25,818 bases of DNA from Halonatronomonas sp051745085 (GCA_051745085.1 JBNJDR010000024.1:1-25818), one strand, 5' to 3'. Counted from the stretch's first letter, positions 1 through 7,615 are shown. Program-made: numbers and translations. The notes: a model not told the origin generated them from the letters alone.

Positions 1-692
1 CCTTTATATATCTTTTTGATTTCAGCAAAGGCCTCTCGACTGATATCCGCCCGGCGGATTCCCACCACATTGATGCTCTCAACTTCAGCGGGGCAGCCGT
101 CAGCCAGCAAAAAAGGTGGGACAGACCCCTGGATATGCGCACAGGCCCCGATCATGGCCAATCTGCCCACCCGGGCTTGAGGTGGAATCAAGGCCAGACC
201 GGCAATAAATGCCCTCTCTCCTATTTCCGCCCCTTCGCTGATGATGGTGCTGTTGGCGATGGTTATGTTCGAGCTCAACCGAGCTCCGGCCAGAATCTGG
301 ATGTAGGCCATCAGAAAATTATCGTTCCCGATTTCTGTCGGTTTTACCTCGTTCATCCCGGTTTCGGCGAAAGCTCCATAAATAACGGCATACTCCCGGA
401 TGATATTATTATCTCCAATGATCAAGGCCGGTTCAGCGGCTTTCCCCTGGAGCTGGCGCCTGCGGCTGGCATAAGCCGCCGCCTGACCCAGAAGAGCGCC
501 GCTGCTTATCCGATTGGAATCGCCGATCAAGGTCGGACCGCTTATCTCTACATGGGCTCCGATCTCACAATCAGACCCTATTACCACCCCGGGCCCGATC
601 TTACTAAAAGGACCGATCGTCGTGCCGGCCCCTATCTGCGCCTGAGCTGAAACTTCAGCCCTTTTATCAATTATAACATTTTTAGCTTCCAT
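1..692 (-). CDS. lpxA: LpxA-like acyltransferase, 3' end beyond window, catalytic residues missing
   Basis: Left-handed beta-helix acyltransferase family; LpxA proper transfers a 3-hydroxyacyl chain from ACP to UDP-GlcNAc, the first step of lipid A synthesis in the cytoplasm. The first 230 codons are visible and the reading frame runs off the left edge. Hexapeptide repeats fill residues 5-60 and 91-185, and the C-terminal part keeps the LpxA-type NVVGIRRADISREA stretch (209-222). ATG at 692 is preceded by AGGAGG at good spacing, inside the end of fabZ, with 2 nt between the genes. Odd: aligned by eye to E. coli LpxA with a constant offset of 10, His122, His125 (catalytic), His144, His160 and Gln161 become Gln132, Ala135, Gly154, Pro170 and Pro171. 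The family assignment and the position after lpxC-fabZ are secure; activity as the UDP-GlcNAc acyltransferase is doubtful. Confidence 0.8.
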   Translation of the reverse strand, partial: MEAKNVIIDKRAEVSAQAQIGAGTTIGPFSKIGPGVVIGSDCEIGAHVEISGPTLIGDSNRISSGALLGQAAAYASRRRQLQGKAAEPALIIGDNNIIREYAVIYGAFAETGMNEVKPTEIGNDNFLMAYIQILAGARLSSNITIANSTIISEGAEIGERAFIAGLALIPPQARVGRLAMIGACAHIQGSVPPFLLADGCPAEVESINVVGIRRADISREAFAEIKKIYK

Positions 693-694
693 AT

Positions 695-1135
695 TTAATC
701 CTCCTGGGGACGGGAAGCAAAAGTCAGTTCGGCTTCTGCCGCCACCTCATCTTTAACATAGGCTGCTGCCTTGATCTTACTCAGAGACTTCCTCATCCTC
801 ATTATATCACATTCTATGATCAAGGTATCTCCCGGCACCACCGGCCGCCGAAATTTAGCCTCTTTAATAGCTGCGAAGTAAGAGATATCACCTATCTCCG
901 CCGAACCGCTCTCATATAATAATACGCCCCCGGCCTGGGCCATCGCTTCAATGATCAGAACCCCCGGCATGATGGGATGGCCAGGAAAGTGGCCCTGAAA
1001 AAATTCTTCGTTGATGGTTACATTCTTTAAAGCTGTAATGCTTTTGCCCTTTTCTATATCCAGGATCCTATCGATCAATAATAGCGGATAGCGGTGGGGT
1101 AAAAATTCCTGGATTTTTTCTATATCAAACTCCAT
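695..1135 (-). CDS. fabZ: 3-hydroxyacyl-ACP dehydratase FabZ
   Basis: Cytoplasmic hot-dog-fold enzyme that dehydrates 3-hydroxyacyl-ACP in fatty acid elongation, so it competes with LpxA and LpxD for the same acyl donor. The protein is 146 residues, usual for the family. The N-terminal IEKIQEFLPHRYPLLLIDR block and GHFPGHPIMPGV are clear, with catalytic His49 and Glu63 in the expected places. The frame is open upstream to a TTG at 1186, but the ATG at 1135 has GGGGAGG 8 nt in front of it and gives the standard N-terminus, so I chose 1135. It lies 52 bp after lpxC and 2 bp before the lpxA-like gene; the lpxC-fabZ-lpxA order is typical of lipid A operons. Confidence 0.95.
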   Translation of the reverse strand: MEFDIEKIQEFLPHRYPLLLIDRILDIEKGKSITALKNVTINEEFFQGHFPGHPIMPGVLIIEAMAQAGGVLLYESGSAEIGDISYFAAIKEAKFRRPVVPGDTLIIECDIMRMRKSLSKIKAAAYVKDEVAAEAELTFASRPQED

Positions 1136-1187
1136 TACTAAAACCTCCCCGTCTTGGTCTACAGTTAATCGTAAATTTATGATCAAA

Positions 1188-2054
1188 TTATTCGCTCTGG
1201 ATTAATGCTGCTAGCTTTCTAGCCAGTTTTTGGTTGAGCGTGTGCCCGCTCTTAATAGCTATGAACCGAGCCAGCACCGGACCGGCCAGATAAAGATCCC
1301 CGATCAGATCTATTAATTTATGGGCGGCTGCTTCATTGGGTATCCGCAGGGGCTTATCGGGGCCGGTTTCACCGAATATGACAGCATTTTCAACGGTGCC
1401 CCCCCGGGCTAATCCTGCCTGCTGCAGTCCCTCTATTTCGGCAGCCAGAACAAAGGTCCTGGCTGCAAAAATTTCTTCCAGATTGCCGCTGGAAAGATCA
1501 CATTCAGCCCGGTCTATCCCCGGCGGTTTAACCCCGTAATCCAAAAAATATTCGAACCGGGTGCGATAAGGTGGTTCAGTTTTACTTACCGGCAGACAGA
1601 ACAATTGGGCTCCATCGCCCCCAACAGCCACCGGTTTCTTCAACAAATACTGCTGCCGCTCCTGCTCCTGCTCCTCCTGGCCGCCCTGCCGAAGCAGATT
1701 AAAGTACTGCCGGGCACTCCCATCACAGGCCGGCAGTTCGGGACCGGAAATTTCGACCAGCATGTTATCATAGGCCAAACCGGCCGCTGCCGCCAAAAAA
1801 TGTTCCACGGTCTGGACCAGAACCTGGCCGTTCTGGCCCAGTGAAGTAGACCGCTGGCCGCTAACCAGGCAGGCAGCTTCGGCCGGTATCCGGGGCTGGC
1901 GGTCTAAATCCAGCCGCTGAAAGATTATCCCCTGGCCGACCCCGGCCGGTTTTACCGTCAACCGGCAGGGTCTGCCTGTATGCAGGCCGATCCCGTCCAG
2001 GCTGACCTTATTTTTAATTGTAGTTTCTTTGCCCTGACTGATCAACATCTGCAT
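1188..2054 (-). CDS. lpxC: UDP-3-O-acyl-N-acetylglucosamine deacetylase LpxC
   Basis: Zinc amidase that removes the acetyl group from UDP-3-O-acyl-GlcNAc, the committed step of lipid A synthesis. At 288 residues it is close to the usual ~300. Visible family motifs: GIGLHTG (21-27), TVEHFLAA (82-89) with zinc ligand His85 and catalytic Glu84, HKLIDLIGD (245-253) with zinc ligands His245 and Asp249, and SGHTLNQ (269-275) with the general-acid His271. A glutamine/glutamate-rich insert lies at about 125-136. The ATG at 2054 is used here; a second ATG at 2048 is as well placed relative to the AAAGGCAGG stretch, so the first two codons are uncertain. All catalytic residues are intact, in contrast to the LpxA-like protein downstream. 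Confidence 0.95.
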   Translation of the reverse strand: MQMLISQGKETTIKNKVSLDGIGLHTGRPCRLTVKPAGVGQGIIFQRLDLDRQPRIPAEAACLVSGQRSTSLGQNGQVLVQTVEHFLAAAAGLAYDNMLVEISGPELPACDGSARQYFNLLRQGGQEEQEQERQQYLLKKPVAVGGDGAQLFCLPVSKTEPPYRTRFEYFLDYGVKPPGIDRAECDLSSGNLEEIFAARTFVLAAEIEGLQQAGLARGGTVENAVIFGETGPDKPLRIPNEAAAHKLIDLIGDLYLAGPVLARFIAIKSGHTLNQKLARKLAALIQSE

Positions 2055-2075
2055 CCTGCCTTTCTTTAAGACTGA

Positions 2076-3206
2076 CTAAAATAAGCGAGCCAGCAGATTA
2101 TTCAAGAAGTTATACCACTTATTTCTCCAGATGATCAGATTGATCCCGATGAAAGCAAAAACTGCGTTAGGCAGCCAGGCCGCCACCAGCGGCGGTAGGA
2201 CACCATTTCGGCCCAGAGAACGGGAAAAAGAAACCAGTAAGTAGTAAAAGAATATGATTATAACGGTTAAGGCCAGGGAAAGAGCTCTGCTCTCCCTATT
2301 ACCCAGGCTTAAAGGCATTCCGATTAAGATGAATATGAGCGAAGTCAGCGGTAGAGCCAACTTCATATGGTAATCAACCAGAAGACGGCTAACATCGATC
2401 CCGCTTCGGCGGAAAAGCTCGATCTCCCTCCGCAACTCCGCTCGACTCATTTCCGCCGGAGTTCGCTGCCGGGCTAAAAACCTTTCCATATCTTCTTTCA
2501 TCTTTATCCTCATATCATCGAACCCGGCCCCCAGTTCCAGGCGTCCTTCGTCATCATAACTATGCACATGGCCGGACTGTAAAACCCAATCAGCCCCATC
2601 CACCCTGCCTTTCACTGCTGTAATTACTTCAGGAAACTCATCCGACTCATCCTGATCAAAAATAACCACTTTAGATAGTTCTAAATTTTCTTCGTCATAA
2701 CCGCCTACATAAAAGATGCGGCCTTCCGGGCCTTCAAAAAACACATTTTCCCGGACATCAGGCATAACATCATGAAGCATGGAGCGGCGGATGATATTGC
2801 GGGCCTGGTGATTGGTCCAGGGTACTACCTGCTCATTAATCACAAAGGTAAGGGAGCTGACCAAAACTCCAAAAACCACCAGAGGAATAGCTAAGCGGTA
2901 GAGGCTGTATCCTCCCATCCTTAAGGCAGCAAATTCATTTTCTCGGGTCAACCGGCCCAGGCCGGACATCACGGCAAAAAGCACCGCCATAGGGAAAGAC
3001 TGCACGAAAATTTCCGGCAGTTGATACAACAGGAGCCGGGCTACCTGGCCGATCGGAACCTCCTGCACGATAATTAGATCCGCTACTTCATAAAGAAAAT
3101 TACTGAGCATAACTATCCCGATCACCATAACCCCGGCGATATAGGGGCGTGCCATCTCTTTAAAAATATACCTATCGATAATTGCCGGTTTTAACATTCC
3201 TTGCAT
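2076..3206 (-). CDS. Lipopolysaccharide export permease, LptF/LptG (YjgP/YjgQ) family
   Basis: Inner-membrane subunit of the Lpt export machine, which with the LptB ATPase extracts LPS from the inner membrane. The 376-residue protein has the family layout: two N-terminal hydrophobic segments (about 20-45 and 60-85), a third near 105-125, a periplasmic beta-rich domain (about 135-270) and three C-terminal segments (about 285-365). The N-terminal DRYIFKEMARPYIAGV resembles the family start. Only one such gene is present here, whereas Proteobacteria carry an LptF/LptG pair; a single gene could form a homodimer or have a partner elsewhere. It starts 28 bp after lptA and ends 21 bp before lpxC. 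ATG 3206 abuts a GGGGGTGGG purine run; ATG 3197 is an alternative. I cannot decide between the F and G types. Confidence 0.9.
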   Translation of the reverse strand: MQGMLKPAIIDRYIFKEMARPYIAGVMVIGIVMLSNFLYEVADLIIVQEVPIGQVARLLLYQLPEIFVQSFPMAVLFAVMSGLGRLTRENEFAALRMGGYSLYRLAIPLVVFGVLVSSLTFVINEQVVPWTNHQARNIIRRSMLHDVMPDVRENVFFEGPEGRIFYVGGYDEENLELSKVVIFDQDESDEFPEVITAVKGRVDGADWVLQSGHVHSYDDEGRLELGAGFDDMRIKMKEDMERFLARQRTPAEMSRAELRREIELFRRSGIDVSRLLVDYHMKLALPLTSLIFILIGMPLSLGNRESRALSLALTVIIIFFYYLLVSFSRSLGRNGVLPPLVAAWLPNAVFAFIGINLIIWRNKWYNFLNNLLARLF

Positions 3207-3234
3207 CCCACCCCCTCTCAGTAATTAGATAAAC

Positions 3235-3885
3235 CTACAGGTCAAGTTCGATCTCTACATCGCCTTCAGCGGTAAAGATGTCACCTTCACTTAAATCTAA
3301 ACGTGCTGTGTCACTGGTTATAGTATCGCCATCTTCCTCGGTGATCTCCACCCCGGACCGAAAGTTAAACACCTCTTCTTCTTCACTAAAACTGCCGGCC
3401 CCGGCTTTAATCTTCCGGTTCGGCTGATTAATTTCTAAAGGTTCCTCCAACTCAAAACCTCCTGTTTCTGAATCATAGACCAGTTTAGAACTGGTTAATT
3501 CCAGGGGTTCATCATCCTCTTCCCGTTGATAGTTCAAGTAAACTTCCTCGGTAAAGACCAACTCATCCTCATCCAGATAAATTGTTAGATTTTTTGAATT
3601 TATATGCCCCCGTTCAAATAAAACCTCGATATTCTCATACAGATGAGCGATGGAGTTGGGCCGATCTATTTCTCCTCTTTCCGAGGTGATTTCGTAATCC
3701 TTCCAGAATATCGTGACGCCCTGGCTTAACTCGATCAAGTCTTCCTGATAATCCAGCCGCCCTGAGCGGATCTGCACCGATGCCGAGGCAGGAGAAGCTG
3801 CTCCTGCCAAAAATATAGCCGCGAGAACCGCAACCAGAGTCAGCTTCTTGAATATTTTAAGACTTTTTAGGATGTTCTTTTGCAT
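3235..3885 (-). CDS. lptA: Periplasmic LptA/OstA-like lipopolysaccharide transport protein
   Basis: Predicted periplasmic bridge protein that would carry LPS between the inner-membrane Lpt complex and the outer membrane. The 216-residue protein has a signal peptide (hydrophobic 14-28, then AGAASPASAS near 27-36). The mature part consists of repeating short beta-strands of the OstA kind (VQIRSGRLDYQ, AHLYENIEVLF, SSKLVYD, RKIKAGAGSF, DTARLDLSEG). It is strongly acidic. AGGAGG lies 7 nt before ATG 3885. It sits directly upstream of the LptF/G permease, the expected partner. LptC shares the same fold, so an LptC role cannot be excluded; the cleavable signal and lack of a retained anchor favour LptA. 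Confidence 0.8.
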   Translation of the reverse strand: MQKNILKSLKIFKKLTLVAVLAAIFLAGAASPASASVQIRSGRLDYQEDLIELSQGVTIFWKDYEITSERGEIDRPNSIAHLYENIEVLFERGHINSKNLTIYLDEDELVFTEEVYLNYQREEDDEPLELTSSKLVYDSETGGFELEEPLEINQPNRKIKAGAGSFSEEEEVFNFRSGVEITEEDGDTITSDTARLDLSEGDIFTAEGDVEIELDL

Positions 3886-3918
3886 AAAATCTCCTCCTGT
3901 CGGTCTAGCTTATTGAGA

Positions 3919-4545
3919 TTAAAAGGAAAAGTGGACCCCTGCTTTGACACCGCTCATATCTAAAATTGCCAGTTCTGCTGCCAATTCCTGAGTTATATTC
4001 ATCCGACCGCCAAAGTTAAAGGCTCCATCGATGTACTCTACCATAAGTCGGGTCCGGGGAAGGGCAAATCCCTCTGTTCCTTCTTCGTCGACGATCTCAA
4101 CCTGATAAGGATTGAGAACAGTATCGGCACCTACAAAAAGCCCGCCCATGCTTCTATCAGAAAACCCGAAGTGCACCCGGGTATTGGGAACGATAGTTTT
4201 GCTGCCGACTATATAGAGAGACCGACTTCTAATCCCAATAGAAATCTCTGGCCGCCCTTCTTCTTCGGTTAATAATCTGGTTTTAAGTAAAACCCCTAAC
4301 TCAGGAGAACTGCTTCTCTCCCAAACATCGCCTCCGATTTCTACAAAGTTTTCTAATTTAAACAATCCATAAATTCGGGTCCGGCTGCCGATCCTTTCAG
4401 CTCCGATCGAACCCTGGCCGGGGATGATCCCTGCCGTTGGGGTGGTGATCAGATCGCTGGGGCTCGCATCTGCCGGCTGCATAAAAGCCAATATCGCTAC
4501 AACTATTAAAAAAATTATTGCTATCTTACTTAATATATTCATCAT
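3919..4545 (-). CDS. Small secreted beta-barrel-like outer membrane protein, function unknown
   Basis: I do not recognise the family with certainty. The 208-residue product starts with a hydrophobic signal segment (about 5-24) ending near QPADASPSD. The rest alternates hydrophobic and polar residues with many Gly and Tyr/Phe, as in membrane beta-strands, and ends in GVKAGVHFSF, a C-terminal Phe of the kind BAM recognises. The mature start, with TTPTAG, resembles small barrel proteins of diderm bacteria that begin with a TPTA motif. The frame opens with TTG 4548, ATG 4545 and ATG 4542; AGGAGG, which lies inside the last codons of lpxD, is 8 nt before 4545, so I chose that start. lpxD stops 3 nt upstream. 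Its place between lpxD and lptA suggests a part in LPS assembly or outer-membrane architecture; this is inference. Confidence 0.7.
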   Translation of the reverse strand: MMNILSKIAIIFLIVVAILAFMQPADASPSDLITTPTAGIIPGQGSIGAERIGSRTRIYGLFKLENFVEIGGDVWERSSSPELGVLLKTRLLTEEEGRPEISIGIRSRSLYIVGSKTIVPNTRVHFGFSDRSMGGLFVGADTVLNPYQVEIVDEEGTEGFALPRTRLMVEYIDGAFNFGGRMNITQELAAELAILDMSGVKAGVHFSF

Positions 4546-4548
4546 CAA

Positions 4549-5601
4549 TTATTCCTCCTGTTTTGATATTTCAGCTTTAAGGTCTGATATATCTTCCTGT
4601 AATTGAGCCAGTTCAGTCTGCATCCGCTGAATCCGGCGCAGTCTGGCTTCCTGTTTCAAATAACTCTTATGATCTCGAGCGGGGATCCCTGAATAAAAAC
4701 CAGCTTCCTTAATATCTTTACTAACTTTGGCTTTACCCGTAACGGTAACTTTATCAGCGATATTCACGTGATCTTCTACCCCGACCTGACCGGCCAGAGT
4801 AACCCGCTGGCCCAGGTTAGAGCTGCCGCCTATCCCGGTCTGCCCAACTATTATTGCTGCCGGTCCGACCCTGACATTATGACCTATCTGAATCAAATTA
4901 TCTAATTTACTACCAGCACCGATAACAGTGCTGCCTTCTACGGCCCGATCAACGGCAGTTAAGGCTCCGATCTCGACATCATCTTCCACAACCACGTTGC
5001 CCTGGTGGGGGATCTTATAATGTTGATATTCATCACTTACATAGCCAAACCCATCACCACCGAGCACCGTCCCAGCCTGAATCTCAACTCTATCGCCGAT
5101 GACCGTATCGGCCATAGCTTTAACTCCCGGGTGGAGAAGAACGTCTTCGCCTATCTGACAGTTTTCCCCGATAAGCACCCCGGGAGCCAGCCTTGTCCTG
5201 GCCCCAATCTTCGTGCCAGCACCGATAATCACACCTGGATGAATCGAGACATCATCTCCCAGCTCTACCTCCGCCCCAATAAGCGCGGAATCAGACTGCC
5301 CCGGCTGGTGATAGCGGTGGTCAGGAAATAACCTGGCTATCCGGGCGTAAACAAGTTTAGGGTCGGAGACCAGGAGAGCCGAAAGTTCGGGCCGGTAAAG
5401 ATCTTCTTCCAGCAAAATTAAACCCGCTTGACCAGCGGCAGCTTCCAAAAAAACACTGCTTGTGGCGTAAGTCAGCTCGCTGGAGCCAGCTGATGCGGCC
5501 CCCCTTACCCCGAATATCTCCAGTTCCGGATCGGCCTGAAGCTTACCTCCAACTAGTTCAGCCAGTTCACCTGCCTTATAGGACGTCCGTTTAGTCGTCA
5601 T
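4549..5601 (-). CDS. lpxD: UDP-3-O-acylglucosamine N-acyltransferase LpxD
   Basis: Adds the second hydroxyacyl chain, amide-linked, to UDP-3-O-acyl-glucosamine in lipid A synthesis. At 350 residues it is near the E. coli length (341). The N-terminal uridine-binding domain (about 1-100) is followed by hexapeptide repeats (107-297), including the family block GGDGFGYVSDEYQHYKIP (181-198) and IGHNVRVG (239-246) with catalytic His241. The C-terminus (314-349) is a heptad-rich helix. Start choice: the frame is open to 5670, but the ATG at 5601 gives the standard N-terminus and overlaps the previous gene by 11 nt. AGGAGG touches this ATG with no spacer, while GGGGAGG ends 12 nt before it; neither spacing is ideal, and a GTG at 5613 is an alternative. 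Confidence 0.93.
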   Translation of the reverse strand: MTTKRTSYKAGELAELVGGKLQADPELEIFGVRGAASAGSSELTYATSSVFLEAAAGQAGLILLEEDLYRPELSALLVSDPKLVYARIARLFPDHRYHQPGQSDSALIGAEVELGDDVSIHPGVIIGAGTKIGARTRLAPGVLIGENCQIGEDVLLHPGVKAMADTVIGDRVEIQAGTVLGGDGFGYVSDEYQHYKIPHQGNVVVEDDVEIGALTAVDRAVEGSTVIGAGSKLDNLIQIGHNVRVGPAAIIVGQTGIGGSSNLGQRVTLAGQVGVEDHVNIADKVTVTGKAKVSKDIKEAGFYSGIPARDHKSYLKQEARLRRIQRMQTELAQLQEDISDLKAEISKQEE

Positions 5602-6163
5602 CCTCCTGTTCACCCTCCCCATCACTGGCATCGCCCTGTATATCCTCCTCATCAGCCCTGTGATTCTCATCGAGATAACTTATTACCTGATCAGTAATGT
5701 CTACCCCCCCTGTAATTACAGGGTCGGCATCTACCACCAACCAGAGCTCATATTCTTCTATAGCTTCGTCGATAGCTTCTTCTATCAACTGGAAAAGCTG
5801 ACGGGCAAACTCCTCCTGACTAAAGAGATACTGATGATAAATTTGTTCCTGCTCAAAGCTCTCCTGCCCTTCACCCTCTCCAGCAGAGTTATACATATTC
5901 TCCAGTTCCTCTCCCCGCTGATCAAGTTCTACCTGGTACTGCTCAACAACCTCGCTTTCCTGCTGTAAACGAGATAAGTCTAAAAAACCTATCGCTGGCA
6001 CTGGTTCAGGTTCCGGTTCTGGTTCTGGTTCAGCAGACCATACTTCCAGGTATTGATACGTCAAAAGTACAGAAGCAAAACTGACTATAATTAATGAAAA
6101 TATGATGAGAGCAAGTTGACGTCTCTCGCTACCTTTACTAAAATACTCTTTTAAATCTTTCAT
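5591..6163 (-). CDS. Membrane-anchored Skp/OmpH-like protein
   Basis: A 190-residue relative of the periplasmic chaperone Skp. Unlike normal Skp it has a charged N-terminus (1-15), one hydrophobic segment (about 16-37) without an evident cleavage site, and a Pro-Glu alternating spacer (45-54). The OmpH-type core follows: first strand PAIGFLDLSRLQQES (56-70), a helical arm, then AIEEYELWLVVDADPVITGG and a final helix matching the last strands of Skp. The C-terminus is highly acidic. Only a weak ribosome site is visible (GGGAG about 14 nt upstream), and the ATG lies 4 nt after the stop of the coiled-coil gene, so translation may be coupled to it. It overlaps lpxD by 11 nt. I infer a tethered chaperone for outer-membrane proteins passing through the periplasm. 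Confidence 0.75.
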   Translation of the reverse strand: MKDLKEYFSKGSERRQLALIIFSLIIVSFASVLLTYQYLEVWSAEPEPEPEPEPVPAIGFLDLSRLQQESEVVEQYQVELDQRGEELENMYNSAGEGEGQESFEQEQIYHQYLFSQEEFARQLFQLIEEAIDEAIEEYELWLVVDADPVITGGVDITDQVISYLDENHRADEEDIQGDASDGEGEQEDDD

Positions 6164-6167
6164 CTAA

Positions 6168-7103
6168 CTATTCCAACTCCCTGCGAAAATATTGAAAGTT
6201 ATCTGCCAGCCAGTCGATCTCATTTGACCTGGCCTGAAGATAATCCTGATAATCCTCTTCGACCTCAACCGCTAACTCTTCAGCTAACTCTTCTAATTCC
6301 TGATTTAGTTGCGCTTCTTTTTGAGTTATATCCTGTTCAGCCTGCTCTATTCTTGCCTGTTGGAAAGCAATGAACTCCTCCTGGAGTTCTCGGGCCTCCT
6401 GAGCTACTTCCTGGTTAAGTCGAGTTTCGACCTCTTCCCGGCGGCGAGCAACTTCCGCTTCCACCTGGCTCTCTATTTGATCAAGTCTGGCCTTCAACTG
6501 TATTTCCCGGGTGGGAGCTAACTCTAAAGCTCGCAACTTCACGCGTAAATTTAATAATTCAGCTCTATATTCAGAGAGCAGCTGACTGCGTAAATCCTGA
6601 ATGAGTTCTACCTCCTCTGCAGTTAAGCCCTGCTCTAGTTCTTTCAATCGATCGTTAACTTCCTGCTGGCGGGCATTAATTTCTTCCTGAGCCTGCTGAT
6701 AAGAACCACGAGCATACTGCTGCAGTTCCTGATCCTGTTCCTGCCTAACCAGGTCAAGTTCTTGCTCTCGCTGTTCCTGCCAGAAACGGTGATAGTTGTC
6801 GGCTAGAGCCTGCATCCTATTTTCCAGACGAAAATAGGCATGAGACTGGTTCAACTGCAGCGTCTCTTCCGCCGCTGCCAGGATTTCTTCTGTTTCTCGC
6901 TGCTCTTGTTCCAACTCATTCTGGTACTGGTTATGCAGAGTACTACTTGCCCCTTCATTCTGCAAACGCAAAGGTTCCTCTTCCGGCTCATAGGCGCTCC
7001 CCTGGATAAAGAGATAAACCACCGCGGCTCCAGCAAAAAAGAGAGCAAGTGCTGTGAAAAGCAGAAGATATTTAGTTAATAAGCTTTTCTGCAGCCGGGT
7101 CAT
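6168..7103 (-). CDS. Membrane-anchored coiled-coil protein, function unknown
   Basis: The 311-residue product has a short basic N-terminus, one hydrophobic segment (about 11-34) and then an almost uninterrupted Glu/Gln/Arg/Leu-rich helix (about 60-300) with heptad character, predicted to be periplasmic. I see no OmpH beta-strand signature, so it is not a plain Skp, though it sits between two Skp-like genes and its composition resembles a greatly lengthened Skp arm. A helix of about 240 residues could in principle span some 30 nm, or fold back on itself. AAGGAG is 8 nt before ATG 7103. It is the first gene after an intrinsic terminator (7134-7176). Possible roles are a periplasmic holdase or a spacer between the membranes; both are guesses. 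Confidence 0.7.
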   Translation of the reverse strand: MTRLQKSLLTKYLLLFTALALFFAGAAVVYLFIQGSAYEPEEEPLRLQNEGASSTLHNQYQNELEQEQRETEEILAAAEETLQLNQSHAYFRLENRMQALADNYHRFWQEQREQELDLVRQEQDQELQQYARGSYQQAQEEINARQQEVNDRLKELEQGLTAEEVELIQDLRSQLLSEYRAELLNLRVKLRALELAPTREIQLKARLDQIESQVEAEVARRREEVETRLNQEVAQEARELQEEFIAFQQARIEQAEQDITQKEAQLNQELEELAEELAVEVEEDYQDYLQARSNEIDWLADNFQYFRRELE

Positions 7104-7133
7104 AGTTTCATCTCCTTAATTTTTATACAGGTT

Positions 7134-7176
7134 AAAAAAACAGCCCGGCTACCGACACACGAATGTCGGCCCGGGC
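7134..7176 (-). terminator. Intrinsic terminator after skp
   Basis: Read on the minus strand: GCCCGG pairs with CCGGGC (7171-7176 with 7143-7148), an inner CCGACA/TGTCGG stem (7164-7169 with 7152-7157) closes a 6-nt loop, and a run of seven T follows (7140-7134). This is a textbook rho-independent terminator. It lies 10 bp after the skp stop, inside what otherwise looks like one long operon, so it probably lowers expression of the lpx/lpt genes relative to bamA and skp. No strong promoter is visible in the 30 bp after it, so the downstream genes may depend on read-through. Confidence 0.85.
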
Positions 7177-7186
7177 CTGAGTTATC

Positions 7187-7615
7187 TTAGTTAATCATTT
7201 CAATAAGTTCAGGAGTTAGGTCGTACCCTCCATAGACAACGCTCTGACTATCTATCACTATGGAAAGACCTTTTTCTTCAGCCAGCTGATTTACTAACTG
7301 TTCTATCTCAGCTAACACTCCCTGTATTAACTCTTGCTCACGGGCAGTTAACTCTTCCCGATACTCATTCAATAAATTCTGCTGCTCTTCCTGGCTCAAA
7401 TCATCTGCCTGTTCTTCTAGCTCTGCCTGCATCTCCTGGGCTTCCAGGTTGAGCTGAGCTTCTGCATCTGTTTTATCTGGATGAGCCTCAAAAACTTCCT
7501 GGATATTAACTATCCCGATTTCTCCTTGAGCAGCAGTAGGCGCTGCGGCAAAAACCACTGCAGCCAATACTACGGCCAGCACCATAATTAAGTTTATACA
7601 TTTTGCATTTCCCAT
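7187..7615 (-). CDS. skp: Periplasmic chaperone Skp (OmpH family)
   Basis: Trimeric jellyfish-shaped holdase that keeps unfolded outer-membrane proteins soluble on their way to BamA. The 142-residue precursor has a signal peptide (hydrophobic 9-25, cleavage likely after APTAAQ). The mature part has the OmpH order: strand GEIGIVNIQEVFEAHP (31-46), an acidic helical hairpin (about 50-115), then KGLSIVIDSQSVVYGGYDLT and a last helix. AGGAGG is 12 nt before ATG 7615, longer than usual. It follows bamA by 90 bp, the expected pairing, and ends just before a terminator. It is the only soluble member of the three Skp-like or coiled-coil genes in this stretch. Confidence 0.9.
   Translation of the reverse strand: MGNAKCINLIMVLAVVLAAVVFAAAPTAAQGEIGIVNIQEVFEAHPDKTDAEAQLNLEAQEMQAELEEQADDLSQEEQQNLLNEYREELTAREQELIQGVLAEIEQLVNQLAEEKGLSIVIDSQSVVYGGYDLTPELIEMIN

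Noticed and set aside
135..650. 171-codon open frame on the plus strand
   Set aside because: It lies fully antisense to the LpxA-like gene, has no recognisable domain and reflects GC-rich codon positions of the real gene.
1136..1186. Longer FabZ start at TTG 1186
   Set aside because: It has no good ribosome site, and GGGGAGG is correctly placed for the ATG at 1135, which gives the usual N-terminus.
5602..5670. Longer LpxD N-terminus
   Set aside because: The extra residues lie inside the preceding Skp-like gene, are basic and do not resemble LpxD; family length fits the 5601 start.
6001..6036. Short tandem DNA repeat
   Set aside because: It encodes the Pro-Glu spacer of the anchored Skp-like protein; ordinary low-complexity coding sequence, not a mobile or CRISPR repeat.
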